From Tepidiphilus sp. J10 (GTDB lineage Bacteria; Pseudomonadota; Gammaproteobacteria; Burkholderiales; Thiobacillaceae): a stretch of 50,123 bases of DNA. Position numbers and translations under genes: made by a program. The first letter of the stretch is position 1, and every line of letters starts with the position of its first letter. The stretch covers positions 1 through 50,123 of the forward strand of contig CAMDGQ010000027.1 in NCBI GenBank assembly GCA_945897955.1, in the 5' to 3' direction. Positions 1 to 7,732 of this stretch are shown here, piece by piece. The notes beneath the pieces are model-generated. The model was not told the origin of the DNA, did not search any database, and saw only the letters and a list, made by a program, of their open reading frames with translations.

Positions 1-689
1 TCGAATAGCCCCATCTTGTTTTCTACGGCGCCGGTAAAGGCGCCGCGCAAATGGCCGAACAATTCGCTGGTGAAACTCTCTTCAGTGAATTGGGTGCAGT
101 CGATGGCGACGAATTCCTTGCTGAATCGACGCGACTTGCGATGAATCAGCTGCGCCGCCATCTCCTTTCCGCTACCGGTTTCACCCAGAATCAGCACCGG
201 CGCATCAGTTCCCGCCACGCTGACCAGGTTATCCAGCACGCGCATGAAAGAGGGACAACAGCCGCCGACCATTTTGTCGGCGTCAAAGCAAAGATCATCG
301 CCATGGCTGATGGAGGCGATACTTTCACCAATCAGGATGACCTCGCCCTGTTCATTCAGAATCGGACTAGCGTTGACCGCGACATAGTCGGCCTGATGAT
401 GCTGGTCAAAATGGCGATGAATCACCTGATACGGCTGGCCAGTATCGAATACCCGTTTCAGCGGACATTCCTCGCCGTTGATATCGCATGTGGTATCCGT
501 TTTATGTGAAACCTGATGGCACTTGAGACCAACTACGGCACTTTTGTCGAGGCCGGAATAGGTTTCGGAATATCGTTGGTTGGCCACCACGACGCGAAAC
601 TCTCGATCAACCAGCGCAAACGGCTCTGGATGCGCATCGACCAGACTTTGCAGGAAAGCCTGATTTGGGAGTGAGGGGTCTTGCGCCAT
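1..689 (-). CDS. Sigma-54-dependent transcriptional regulator, partial (C-terminus beyond window)
   Basis: This reads from an ATG at 689 leftwards off the window edge, giving 229 codons. The first ~130 residues form a PAS-like sensor domain with a Cys-His-Cys-Cys pattern (KCHQVSHKTDTTC, then EECPL). An AAA+ sigma-54 interaction domain follows, with Walker A GETGSGKE and the sigma-54-contacting GAFTGA loop just before the edge. The missing part should hold Walker B and a Fis-type helix-turn-helix. It is a close paralogue of the complete regulator at 1929-3281, which shares almost every motif. It lies downstream of soxZ on the same strand, separated by a REP doublet, so it probably has its own promoter or reads from soxYZ. 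The family activates RNA polymerase sigma-54 holoenzyme by ATP hydrolysis. The signal sensed cannot be read; the conserved cysteines make a redox or metal cue possible. Confidence 0.9.
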   Translation of the reverse strand, partial: MAQDPSLPNQAFLQSLVDAHPEPFALVDREFRVVVANQRYSETYSGLDKSAVVGLKCHQVSHKTDTTCDINGEECPLKRVFDTGQPYQVIHRHFDQHHQADYVAVNASPILNEQGEVILIGESIASISHGDDLCFDADKMVGGCCPSFMRVLDNLVSVAGTDAPVLILGETGSGKEMAAQLIHRKSRRFSKEFVAIDCTQFTEESFTSELFGHLRGAFTGAVENKMGLF

Positions 690-723
690 GTGTTCTTTTA
701 CCAAATGACTTCGGTTAACCGGA

Positions 724-785
724 CTGTAGGTGCGAATTCATTCGCATGTTCAACCGATTGCGTGCGAATGAATTCGCACCTACAG
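724..785. repeat. REP doublet (REPIN-like) inverted repeat
   Basis: Two perfect 23-bp arms (724-746 and 763-785) are inverted around a 16-base loop. Each arm starts CTGTAGG and contains its own small palindrome TGCGAAT-TC-ATTCGCA, with a GTAG tetranucleotide just outside it. GTAG plus a short palindrome, present as an inverted pair, is the architecture of REP elements mobilised by RAYT transposases. No RAYT gene is in the window. The element may also fold in the transcript between soxZ and the downstream regulator. Confidence 0.75.
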
Positions 786-813
786 AACCATTCTGTTCGC
801 AGTCTGAAGACAG

Positions 814-845
814 GCGTTCATCCCGGCCTGCGCCGGGATGAACGC
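814..845. terminator. 14-bp GC-rich hairpin downstream of soxZ
   Basis: A perfect stem (814-827 with 832-845, core TCATCCCGGC/GCCGGGATGA) has a 4-base loop and lies 16 bp beyond the soxZ stop on the minus strand. No T-run follows on that strand, so intrinsic termination is uncertain. It could instead be a dispersed palindromic repeat that protects the 3' end of the soxYZ mRNA. Confidence 0.45.
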
Positions 846-860
846 GCCCATGCGATCCAA

Positions 861-1175
861 TCAACCGATAGCGGCTTCAGCGGTGTTCTTGTCGCCAGTG
901 TTGTCGACCCAGTTGACGACAACCTTGTCACCCTTCTTGGCGCCCTTGACCTTGAATGCCAGGTAGGGGTTCTTGGAAATACCGCCGCCCCACTGCGCGT
1001 CCAGCACCACCTTGCCGTTCACCGTCGCGGTGACGTTGGTGATGTGCAACGCCGGGACCAGCGCGCCGGTCTTCGCATCCTTGCGCAGACCCGTTTCCAT
1101 CGGGTGGTTCATCAGGCACTTCACTTCGGCGGTGTCGCCACTCATCGAGGCGCGGATCTTCATCGGTTCTGCCAT
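861..1175 (-). CDS. soxZ: Thiosulfate oxidation carrier complex protein SoxZ
   Basis: This 104-residue protein matches SoxZ in length and sequence. Recognisable parts are the N-terminal strand MKIRAS, HPMETG, the HITNVTATVNGK strand, and the KKGDKVVVNWVDN block near the C-terminus. SoxZ is the small Ig-like partner of SoxY; the SoxYZ heterodimer carries sulfur intermediates covalently on the SoxY C-terminal cysteine while periplasmic Sox enzymes act on them. SoxZ has no signal peptide of its own and is normally exported with Tat-targeted SoxY. The start is supported by AAGGAG seven bases upstream of the ATG. It lies 52 bp downstream of soxY in the same direction, so the two form an operon. 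No soxA, soxX, soxB or soxCD lies in the window, so the enzymes it serves are elsewhere or belong to another sulfur pathway. Confidence 0.95.
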   Translation of the reverse strand: MAEPMKIRASMSGDTAEVKCLMNHPMETGLRKDAKTGALVPALHITNVTATVNGKVVLDAQWGGGISKNPYLAFKVKGAKKGDKVVVNWVDNTGDKNTAEAAIG

Positions 1176-1227
1176 TTTCTTGCTCCTTGGTCTTTACAGG
1201 TTCGGGTTAGGTGGGTGTTGGTTTCGA

Positions 1228-1695
1228 TCAGCCGCCGCAGCCGCCGATGGTCACTTTCACTTCCTTCGCCGCCGTGTAGGTCTTGCCGCCAGCTTTCACC
1301 AGCGCGCGCACGTTGGACGTGGCGCCCATCTTGATACGGGTGGAGATGTAGCCTTGTGCGCCGTTGCTCAGCTTGAACTCGGCCAGCATCGGCTGCGTGT
1401 TCTTTTCACCAATGATGATGATGGTGTCGGTGCCGGCAATGTTGGAGGTGATTTCAACCGGCACTACCGCGCCGTTTTCCGCAATGTCCGGTGCTTTCAC
1501 GTTGATGTCTCCAGCTGCAGCACCCGCGCCACCCACCGAGCCCATCACCGAACCCAGATCCTTGCTTTCGAACACGGCCTTGTTCCACTCCGCCGCGAAT
1601 ACCGTGCCCGGCTTCAGCAGGCCGGCAACCATCGCCACGCTCACCGCGCTGGCTGCGCCAGCGCCCTTCAGTACGTTTCTGCGCAAAATGTTCAT
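1228..1695 (-). CDS. soxY: Thiosulfate oxidation carrier protein SoxY
   Basis: The 155-residue protein begins MNILRRNVLKG, a Tat twin-arginine signal followed by an alanine-rich hydrophobic stretch and a cleavage-like VFAAE site. It ends in GGCGG, the swinging arm whose cysteine carries the sulfur substrate in the SoxYZ complex. The mature part shows the expected VEITSNIAGTDTI strand region. An ATG four codons upstream (1707) is possible, but GGAG lies at the proper distance only from the ATG at 1695, so that start is preferred. It is the first gene of the soxYZ pair. A sigma-54 promoter about 100 bp upstream and the neighbouring sigma-54 activator suggest inducible expression. Confidence 0.95.
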   Translation of the reverse strand: MNILRRNVLKGAGAASAVSVAMVAGLLKPGTVFAAEWNKAVFESKDLGSVMGSVGGAGAAAGDINVKAPDIAENGAVVPVEITSNIAGTDTIIIIGEKNTQPMLAEFKLSNGAQGYISTRIKMGATSNVRALVKAGGKTYTAAKEVKVTIGGCGG

Positions 1696-1798
1696 TCCTG
1701 TCTCCATGAAGTTTCAAAACACGCTCTTTCTCCACATTCCCGCCCGCGTCTGCCACGAATCGCGGCGCAACGTCAGACAGGCCTGGCAAGGCGCCTAT

Positions 1799-1813
1799 GC
1801 AAGATCAAGGCCA
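1799..1813 (-). promoter_or_regulatory. Sigma-54 (-24/-12) promoter for soxYZ
   Basis: On the minus strand the sequence is TGGCCTTGATCTTGC. The invariant GG and GC dinucleotides are exactly ten bases apart, as sigma-54 requires, and most consensus positions match (TGGCAC-N5-TTGC). Transcription would start near 1787, leaving a leader of about 90 bases before the soxY ATG at 1695. The gene immediately upstream encodes a sigma-54 activator, which strengthens the call. No competing match with this spacing was found in the interval 1710-1928. Confidence 0.65.
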
Positions 1814-1890
1814 GATTGCCGTCTGCTTCCAACATGTTGATTTGCTTGCCCCGCGAAATGGTCGCGCGGACATGGATGTCAGTAGAAGAC

Positions 1891-1928
1891 TGACAAATCC
1901 TGACATGTCATGTCAATGTCATGTCAGG
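1891..1928. promoter_or_regulatory. TGTCA-repeat palindrome, putative enhancer site of the sigma-54 activator
   Basis: A 9-bp inverted repeat CCTGACATG / CATGTCAGG (1899-1907 and 1920-1928) is filled with further TGACA/TGTCA half-sites at 1891, 1901, 1906, 1911, 1917 and 1922. It lies about 100 bp upstream of the -24/-12 element and directly after the stop of the regulator gene. That is the usual place for an upstream activating sequence bound by a Fis-type helix-turn-helix dimer. A weak terminator for the regulator is the alternative, but no T-run follows. Confidence 0.5.
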
Positions 1929-3281
1929 CTATGAATTCCTGATTTTGCGGTACAGCGTGCGTTCCGAAATACCGAGGGCCTGAGCGGCCAGCCGACGATT
2001 GCCGGCAAATTTTTCGAGCGACTTCCGGATGGTTTCCAGCGAAGGCTTCCGGCGCGCATCCGGCATGACAAAAAAATGCTCCTCCTCATGCAGTGGATGC
2101 ATCACCGGCGCCAGATTCGGGTCCACCACTTCCTTCGGCAGATGCTTCATGTCCACCCGCGCGCCGCGCGCCAGAATGGCGGCGCGTTCGAGGATGTTCC
2201 TGAGCTCGCGCACATTGCCCGGGTAGTCGTAGCGCACCAGCGCCTGCAGCGCTTCGTCGGCAATGGCCTGGGCACGCTTACCGCCATGGCCGAGAAAATG
2301 GCTGACCAGTTCCGGGATATCGTCACGCCGATGCCGCAGCGGCGGCAATTCAACCTGCATGCAGTTGATCCGGTAATACAGATCGGCGCGAAATGCGCCG
2401 GCATCCACCATCTGCTTCAGTTCCCGGTTGGTGGCGCAGATGATGCGCACGTCGGCCTTGCGGATCTGGGTGTCGCCAACACGCCGGAAGGCGCCGGTTT
2501 CAATCGTGCGCAGAAACTTGGCCTGGATGGCCAGCGGCATCTCGCCGATTTCGTCGAGGAACAAGGTGCCGCCGTCGGCCATTTCAAACAGCCCGCGCCG
2601 GGTATCCACCGCCCCGGTGAAGGCGCCTTTGACATGACCGAAGAGTTCGCTGGCGAACATCTCCTGGGTGATCAGGGTGCAGTCCAGCGGTACGAATTCA
2701 CGCAGGGCGCGCTTGGACTTGCGGTGGATCAGCCGCGCCGCCAGTTCCTTGCCGGTTCCGGTTTCGCCGAGGATCAGCACCGGCGCCTCGGTTTCCGCCA
2801 CGGTGACCAGGTTGTGCAGCACGGTCATGAAGGACGGACAGCAGCCGGCCACCATCTTTTGTTCGTCGAAGTGCAGTTCGGCATCGTGGCTGATCGAGGT
2901 AATGCTCTCGCCAAGGTAGGCCACCTTGCCATCCTGGCCAAGGATCGGACTGGCATGGATGACGACGTAATCGGGATCGTGCAGGCAATCGAAATGGCGA
3001 TGGATGACCTGGTACGGCTGCCCCGTTTCGAACACATGCTTGAGCGGACACTCCTCGCCGTTCAACTCGCAGGTCGTATCGCTTTTGTGGGAAACCGCAT
3101 GGCATTTCCTGCCGATGGCCTGGGAACAGTCGGTGCCGGCATACACCTCGGCATACTTGCTGTTGCAGGCCACGACGTTGAAATCCTGGTCCACCAGCGC
3201 GAAAGCTTCCGCGTGGGTGTTGACCAGGCTCTGCAACACGGGATCCAGCGTGCCGCGCTTGCCTGCTTCACGAACAGCCAT
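1929..3281 (-). CDS. Sigma-54-dependent PAS/AAA+/Fis transcriptional activator
   Basis: This is a complete 450-residue bacterial enhancer-binding protein. Residues ~12-130 are a PAS sensor with cysteines 60, 71 and 78 in the pattern KCHAVSHKSDTTC...EECPL. Residues ~150-375 are the AAA+ domain, with Walker A GETGTGKE at 172-179, the GAFTGA loop at 219-224 and Walker B TLFLDE near 239-244. The C-terminal ~45 residues are a Fis-type helix-turn-helix (NRRLAAQALGISERTLYRK). The family remodels sigma-54 RNA polymerase at -24/-12 promoters. It lies immediately upstream of soxY on the same strand; the intergenic region holds both a -24/-12 promoter and a palindrome, so soxYZ is the likely target. It is a paralogue of the truncated regulator at 1-689. 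Only a weak GGGA precedes the ATG. Confidence 0.93.
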   Translation of the reverse strand: MAVREAGKRGTLDPVLQSLVNTHAEAFALVDQDFNVVACNSKYAEVYAGTDCSQAIGRKCHAVSHKSDTTCELNGEECPLKHVFETGQPYQVIHRHFDCLHDPDYVVIHASPILGQDGKVAYLGESITSISHDAELHFDEQKMVAGCCPSFMTVLHNLVTVAETEAPVLILGETGTGKELAARLIHRKSKRALREFVPLDCTLITQEMFASELFGHVKGAFTGAVDTRRGLFEMADGGTLFLDEIGEMPLAIQAKFLRTIETGAFRRVGDTQIRKADVRIICATNRELKQMVDAGAFRADLYYRINCMQVELPPLRHRRDDIPELVSHFLGHGGKRAQAIADEALQALVRYDYPGNVRELRNILERAAILARGARVDMKHLPKEVVDPNLAPVMHPLHEEEHFFVMPDARRKPSLETIRKSLEKFAGNRRLAAQALGISERTLYRKIRNS

Positions 3282-3310
3282 CTTGCCGGTCCCGTTCCAG
3301 TTTGAACTTC

Positions 3311-4564
3311 TCAGCCGAGCAGATGCGATGCCAGGCCATCCGCCAGCTTGGGTTCGAACCAGGTCGATTTCGGCGGCATGACTTCATTGGCGTCGGCCAC
3401 CGCCATCAGGTCTTCCATGCCCGTCGGGTGCAGCGCCAGCGCCAGGGCCATTTCGCCGGAATCGACCCGCTTCTCCAGTTCTGCCAGACCGCGGATACCG
3501 CCGACGAAGTCGATGCGCTTGTCGCGGCGCGGATCGGCAATGCCCAGAATCGGCGCGATCAGGTTGTTCTGCAACAGGCTGACATCAAGCCGGCCGACCG
3601 GGTCATGCGGAATCAGATCGGCGCGGATGGTCAGCTTCATCCAGCGGCCGTTCAGATACAGGCCGAACTCGCCGGAGTGCGCCGGCTTCGCGGCCGATTC
3701 GGCCAGTTCGATCATGAAACTTTCCGCTACCCGCGCCATGAACTCCGGCTCGGACAGGCCGTTCATGTCCTTGATCACGCGGTTGTAATCGAGGATGCGC
3801 ATCTGGTGATGCGGGAAGATCACCGACAGGAAATAGTTGTAGGCCTCGTCACCGGTGTGTGCGCTGTTGCTGGCGCGGCGAGACGCGCAAATGCGGCTGG
3901 CGGAGGCGGAACGATGATGGCCGTCGGCGATGTACAACGCCGGCATCGCGTCGAACAGTTCCGTCAGGCGCGCCAGCGTGCCGGCGTCGCGGATGGCCCA
4001 CAGGGTGTGGTGCACACCCGACTCGGCAACGCCATCGGAATCCGGTGCGGCCTGCGTGGCGGCGGCCAGGATGGCATCCACTTCCGGCTGGCTCGGGTAA
4101 GCCAGCAGAACCGGGCCGGTCTGCGCGTTCAGCGCCTCGATCTGGCGCACACGGTCATCTTCCTTGTCCGGCCGGGTGAACTCATGTTTGCGGATGCGAT
4201 TGGTGTCGTAGTCGGCGACGCTGGCGGCCGCCACCAAACCGACCTGGACATGCTCGCCCATGATCAGCCGATAGGCGTAATAGCAGGCCTGCGCATCCTG
4301 TTCGAGCACGCCGGCAGCAATCATCCTGTGCAGATTCTCCGCCGCCTTGGCATAGACCTCGGGCGCGTAGGGGTCGGTATCCGGCGGCAGGTCGATTTCC
4401 GGCTTGGAAATATGCAGAAAACTCCACGGCCGGCCTTCCGCCAGCAACCGGGCCTCGGCGGTATTGAGCACGTCATAGGGCGGTGCGATGACTTCCGGGG
4501 CGCGGCCGGGCGCGGGACGCAGGGCGGGAAACGGGCGAACAAGCGAAGGACGAATCAGGGACAT
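3311..4564 (-). CDS. DUF1015 family protein (SpsK-like), function unknown
   Basis: The 417-residue protein matches the widespread DUF1015 family. The N-terminus has RPFPALRPAPG, then APPYDVLN; the centre has KHEFTRPDKEDDRVRQIEAL; the family's signature ALYIADGHHRSASAS follows. The C-terminal part has NYFLSVIFPHHQMRILDYNR. The conserved DGHHR and the acidic/histidine positions suggest a metal or nucleotide site, but no reaction is established. The upstream extension to 4645 lacks a ribosome-binding site, whereas CGGAAG precedes the ATG at 4564, so that start is used. It lies 29 bp upstream of the sigma-54 activator on the same strand and may be co-transcribed with it. The gene is divergent from the membrane-protein gene at 4735. 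Confidence 0.85.
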   Translation of the reverse strand: MSLIRPSLVRPFPALRPAPGRAPEVIAPPYDVLNTAEARLLAEGRPWSFLHISKPEIDLPPDTDPYAPEVYAKAAENLHRMIAAGVLEQDAQACYYAYRLIMGEHVQVGLVAAASVADYDTNRIRKHEFTRPDKEDDRVRQIEALNAQTGPVLLAYPSQPEVDAILAAATQAAPDSDGVAESGVHHTLWAIRDAGTLARLTELFDAMPALYIADGHHRSASASRICASRRASNSAHTGDEAYNYFLSVIFPHHQMRILDYNRVIKDMNGLSEPEFMARVAESFMIELAESAAKPAHSGEFGLYLNGRWMKLTIRADLIPHDPVGRLDVSLLQNNLIAPILGIADPRRDKRIDFVGGIRGLAELEKRVDSGEMALALALHPTGMEDLMAVADANEVMPPKSTWFEPKLADGLASHLLG

Positions 4565-4666
4565 GGCTAACTTCCGGTTTTCGGGGAGGCGGCATTCTAT
4601 CGCGACGAAGGCGCGCCAGACTTGCCGACGCCCCAAGCCCGTCAAGCCGGAACCGAACTATCCACG

Positions 4667-4694
4667 TTTACGGTTTTGCACTGCTGCCTATACG
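4667..4694 (+). promoter_or_regulatory. Putative sigma-70 promoter for the yihY-like gene
   Basis: TTTACG (4667-4672) and TATACG (4689-4694) are separated by 16 bp, giving a predicted start near 4701, about 35 bases before the coding start. It sits in the 170-bp divergent region between the DUF1015 gene and the membrane-protein gene. Both hexamers match the consensus in four positions, so the call is moderate to weak. Confidence 0.35.
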
Positions 4695-4734
4695 ATGCGG
4701 CATCCAGCCACCGCATCCGCCCAGTCGCCCCTTC

Positions 4735-6039
4735 GTGCACGCCATGCCGTCAATCCAAACCAAACGCCCCCTGCCCAGGCTCGGCGAGAAACAGCGCAAC
4801 AGCCTCGACGGCCTATTGCAGGCGTCCCTGACCGCGCTGCGCCTGTTCGTGAAGAACGAACTCCAGAACCACGCTGCCGCCACCGCTTTCTACTTTCTGC
4901 TTTCCGCCGCGCCGCTGGTGCTGTTGCTGACCTACGCCGCCCAATATCTGGCGGTACTGGCCGAAACCTCGACCCCGGCGGTGATGCTGCTGGCGGCGCT
5001 GTATGAGCAATTCCACCTCGACCAGCTCTCGACTCTGGGGGTGATCCCGCAGAAGACGCAGGTCGCCGCCGGCGGCGTCGGCCTGTTGACGCTGGTGCTG
5101 TCCTCGCGCGGGCTGGTCAATGCGGTGCAAAGTGCGTTTCGCGTGATTTTCCCGGACGAGTCGAAGCGGCCATTCGTGCTCAACTGGATCTTGCCGCTGG
5201 TGATCATTCCGCTGGTGTTCGGTCTTGTGGTGATCGCAGTGGCGGTTCAGGCCAGCCTGACCTTTTTTGCCAATGTCGAACTGCTTGGCACGGCAAGCAG
5301 CGCAACGCTGAAGGGACTCAACCTCGTGCTGGCCTTGCTGGTGGTCTGGGGCCTGTTCTATACCGCCTTGCGCCGCCTGCCCCTGAGCCGCCCGCCGCCG
5401 CGCCCGACCATGCTGGTCAGTGCGCTGGCGACCCTGACCTGGGCGATTTTGTTCTATGGCTTCGGCATGTTCTTCCAGGTCGAAAAATACCAGGCGGTGT
5501 ATGGCGCGCTGGGCGGCGTCGTATTCATCCTGATTGGCGCCTATTTCGCCTGCCTGGCATTCTATTTCTGGGCGCAATTTCTATATGCGCTGACCAAGGT
5601 CGATGTCGCCGCGCTGGAAAAGCTTTTCCTGGGCGGGACCGGGAGCGGCGCCAGCAAGCTGGAAGGTATGGTGTTCGGGCGCTCGAACCGGCTGCTGGCG
5701 AAATACGGCCATCATTTCGCGGCGGGCGAAACCCTGATCGAGGAAGGCGACACCTCGCGCGAAGCGTTCTACCTGTATGCCGGCAAAGCCGACGTCCACA
5801 AGCGCTTCGGCGACATCGAAAAACATCTGGGCGAACTGGATGAAGGCAGCCTGCTCGGCGAAATGGCCTATCTGCTCGACGAACCGAGAACCGCCAGCGT
5901 GCGCGCGAAAACCGAGGTCACCGCCCTGGTTCTCCCCCCCGCCATGCTGGAGGAACTGATGCGCTACTCCGCGCCGCTGTCGCGCCGCATCATCGGCTCG
6001 CTGGCACAAAGGTTGATGCGGATGAATCAGGCGGCGTGA
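4735..6039 (+). CDS. BrkB/YihY family membrane protein with C-terminal cyclic-nucleotide-binding domain
   Basis: The 434-residue protein has two parts. Residues ~35-290 are a BrkB/YihY membrane domain with about six hydrophobic helices, including ATAFYFLLSAAPLVLLLTY, LNWILPLVIIPLVFGLVVIA and a final GGVVFILIGAYFACLAFYFW segment. Residues ~315-430 are a cNMP-binding fold with EEGDTSREAFYLYAGKADV and a phosphate-binding-cassette-like stretch GEMAYLLDEPRTASV. BrkB/YihY proteins were once called ribonuclease BN, which is wrong; they are inner-membrane proteins of uncertain transport function. The fused effector domain suggests gating by a cyclic nucleotide or similar ligand. Translation may start at GTG 4735 or ATG 4744; neither has a clear Shine-Dalgarno. 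The next 227 bases (6040-6266) hold no convincing gene, only a 40-codon ORF at 6133 without support. Confidence 0.85.
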   Translation: MHAMPSIQTKRPLPRLGEKQRNSLDGLLQASLTALRLFVKNELQNHAAATAFYFLLSAAPLVLLLTYAAQYLAVLAETSTPAVMLLAALYEQFHLDQLSTLGVIPQKTQVAAGGVGLLTLVLSSRGLVNAVQSAFRVIFPDESKRPFVLNWILPLVIIPLVFGLVVIAVAVQASLTFFANVELLGTASSATLKGLNLVLALLVVWGLFYTALRRLPLSRPPPRPTMLVSALATLTWAILFYGFGMFFQVEKYQAVYGALGGVVFILIGAYFACLAFYFWAQFLYALTKVDVAALEKLFLGGTGSGASKLEGMVFGRSNRLLAKYGHHFAAGETLIEEGDTSREAFYLYAGKADVHKRFGDIEKHLGELDEGSLLGEMAYLLDEPRTASVRAKTEVTALVLPPAMLEELMRYSAPLSRRIIGSLAQRLMRMNQAA

Positions 6040-6266
6040 TGCGTTTTCGGGCAGTCCGGCTCCCCCCGTAGAATTCAGTGCAAGTAAAATAATCGAGCCC
6101 ATTCCTTCGGTTTTTCAGCAGCCTCACCTATCATGCGCGACTCTTCGATACTCTTTGGCCAAACGCGCATCACGCTCAACGGCGTGTGGTGGAATCGTCA
6201 TCAAACGGCATCAATTGCCCGTCATCCATCCAGAGCCTGTCGAGAGTGTTGTTGATCGGTACCTGC

Positions 6267-7070
6267 ATGAGGATGGAAAACAGCTTGCATCACCCGCGTA
6301 GTTCGGCCTCCATCACGCTTTCCGTCTGGAAGGCGCTGTTCCTGCGTGAAGCGCTGAGCCGTTTTTTTTCGAGCCGAGGGGCCTGGTTCTGGCTGCTGAT
6401 TGATCCGGTATTCCACGTTGCGTACCTGATGGTCGTGTTCACGATGATGCGTGTCAGCAATGTTGGCGGCATCGATATCGCCACCTGGATCATGATCGGC
6501 CTGCTGGCGTTTTTCATGTTTCGGGTCACTGCCACACAGGTTACCAACTCGATATCGGCGAACCTGGCCCTGTTCGCCTATCGCCAGGTCAAGCCCGTCG
6601 ATACCGCGCTGGTCCGGGCTGCGCTTGAGGGGGTGTTGATGGTTGCGGTCACCCTCATCCTGCTCACAGGGGCTGCGTTGTTCGGGCATTCGGTTGTACC
6701 TTCCGACCCTCTTGCGGTTCTGGAGGCATTTTTCGGTCTGTGGCTTGCCGGCATCGGATTCGGCCTGATTGCCTCGGTAGCAAACGGACTGATCAGGGAA
6801 CTGGGCAAGATCATTCACCTGATCATGATGCCGCTTTATATTATTTCGGGTGTGATGTTTCCGATTTCCGCCGTTCCAGAGCCTTACCAAAGCTGGCTTC
6901 TGCTCAACCCCGTGGCGCATGGGCTGGAAGCGGCCCGCCTCGGATTTGTCCCCAATTACCATTCCGTCCCCGATCTGAGCATGGGCTTTCTCTACGGTTT
7001 TGCGCTGGTCAGCATATTCCTGGGCCTGGCTTTGCACCGTCGCTTCGCACTCAGGTTGATCTCGCTATGA
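6267..7070 (+). CDS. kpsM: Capsular polysaccharide ABC exporter, permease (KpsM/BexB-like)
   Basis: About 267 residues form an ABC-2 type integral membrane permease. After a polar N-terminus with LSVWKALFLREALSRFF, six hydrophobic segments follow, starting with WFWLLIDPVFHVAYLMVVF. The C-terminal part has SGVMFPISAVPEPYQSWLLL and NPVAHGLEAAR, motifs typical of the KpsM/CtrC/BexB group. With KpsT it moves lipid-linked polysaccharide across the inner membrane. The reading frame is open back to 6186, but ATG 6267 (or 6273) fits the family length; no strong ribosome-binding site decides this. Its stop overlaps the kpsT start (ATGA), so the two are translationally coupled. It is the first gene of a 34-kb block on one strand. 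Confidence 0.93.
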   Translation: MRMENSLHHPRSSASITLSVWKALFLREALSRFFSSRGAWFWLLIDPVFHVAYLMVVFTMMRVSNVGGIDIATWIMIGLLAFFMFRVTATQVTNSISANLALFAYRQVKPVDTALVRAALEGVLMVAVTLILLTGAALFGHSVVPSDPLAVLEAFFGLWLAGIGFGLIASVANGLIRELGKIIHLIMMPLYIISGVMFPISAVPEPYQSWLLLNPVAHGLEAARLGFVPNYHSVPDLSMGFLYGFALVSIFLGLALHRRFALRLISL

Positions 7071-7732
7071 TCGTTGTCGAAAACGTACACAAGCGTTACA
7101 TGACAGATCACGGATTTGGCCACTGGGTTCTGAAAGGCGTCAGCTTTACCATTCCCCCGAAACTGAATGTCGGTCTGATCGGCGCCAACGGCGCCGGAAA
7201 GTCGACCCTGCTCAGCATCATTGGCGGTGTTGACCAGCCCAACAAGGGACGCGTTGAGCGGCTTTGCCGCGTTTCCTGGCCGATGGGATTCGGTGGCGGC
7301 CTGCAAGGCACGTTGACCGGCCGACAAAATGCCAAGTTTGTCTGCCGTATCCATGGCTTTGAAGCCGACCTTCAGGATCGCTTGCGCAGCATCCAGAATT
7401 TTGCCCAGATTGGTGCGGCCTTCGACCAACCGGTCAAGACCTATTCATCGGGCATGCGCTCGCGTCTTCAATTTGCGCTCTCGCTGGCATTCGACTTCGA
7501 CGTGTATATCTCGGATGAGGTGACCGCCGCCGGCGACGCAGCGTTCCGGAAGAAAGCCGCCGCCGCCTTCAAGGATCTCGCCGACCATGCCAGCCTGATC
7601 ATGGTTTCCCATGATGAAACCACGCTCAAGCAGTTCTGTTCTGCCGGTATCTGGATCAAGGATGGCAAGGCACACTGGTTTGACCAGATAGACGACGCCC
7701 TGAAAGCGTACAAGGAAGATCAAAACTCATGA
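7067..7732 (+). CDS. kpsT: Capsular polysaccharide ABC exporter, ATPase (KpsT/BexA-like)
   Basis: This is a 221-residue ABC ATPase of usual KpsT length. Walker A is GANGAGKST near residues 39-47, the signature is YSSGMRSRLQFALS, Walker B is DVYISDEVTAAGD, and the switch histidine is in MVSHD. The short Walker A to signature spacing and the final WFDQIDDALKAYKE are typical of the KpsT/CtrD/BexA group rather than of the longer Wzt proteins with a carbohydrate-binding domain. It powers export through KpsM. It overlaps kpsM by four bases at its start and kpsE by four bases at its end, so all three are coupled. The open frame extends further upstream, but only the ATG at 7067 makes a normal protein. 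Confidence 0.96.
   Translation: MIVVENVHKRYMTDHGFGHWVLKGVSFTIPPKLNVGLIGANGAGKSTLLSIIGGVDQPNKGRVERLCRVSWPMGFGGGLQGTLTGRQNAKFVCRIHGFEADLQDRLRSIQNFAQIGAAFDQPVKTYSSGMRSRLQFALSLAFDFDVYISDEVTAAGDAAFRKKAAAAFKDLADHASLIMVSHDETTLKQFCSAGIWIKDGKAHWFDQIDDALKAYKEDQNS

Noticed and set aside
681-1893. Long plus-strand frames across soxY and soxZ
   Set aside because: They are the opposite strand of clearly coding soxY/soxZ and show no domain of their own.
2076-4570. Long plus-strand frames opposite the sigma-54 regulator and DUF1015 genes
   Set aside because: They mirror GC-rich coding sequence on the minus strand, where all conserved motifs lie.
6133-6255. 40-codon frame starting ATGCGCGACTC upstream of kpsM
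   Set aside because: Too short, no ribosome-binding site and no family resemblance; it ends before the kpsM start without coupling.
6040-6266. JUMPstart/ops element expected upstream of some capsule operons
   Set aside because: No GGCGGTAGCGT-like ops core was found upstream of kpsM, so no antitermination site is claimed.
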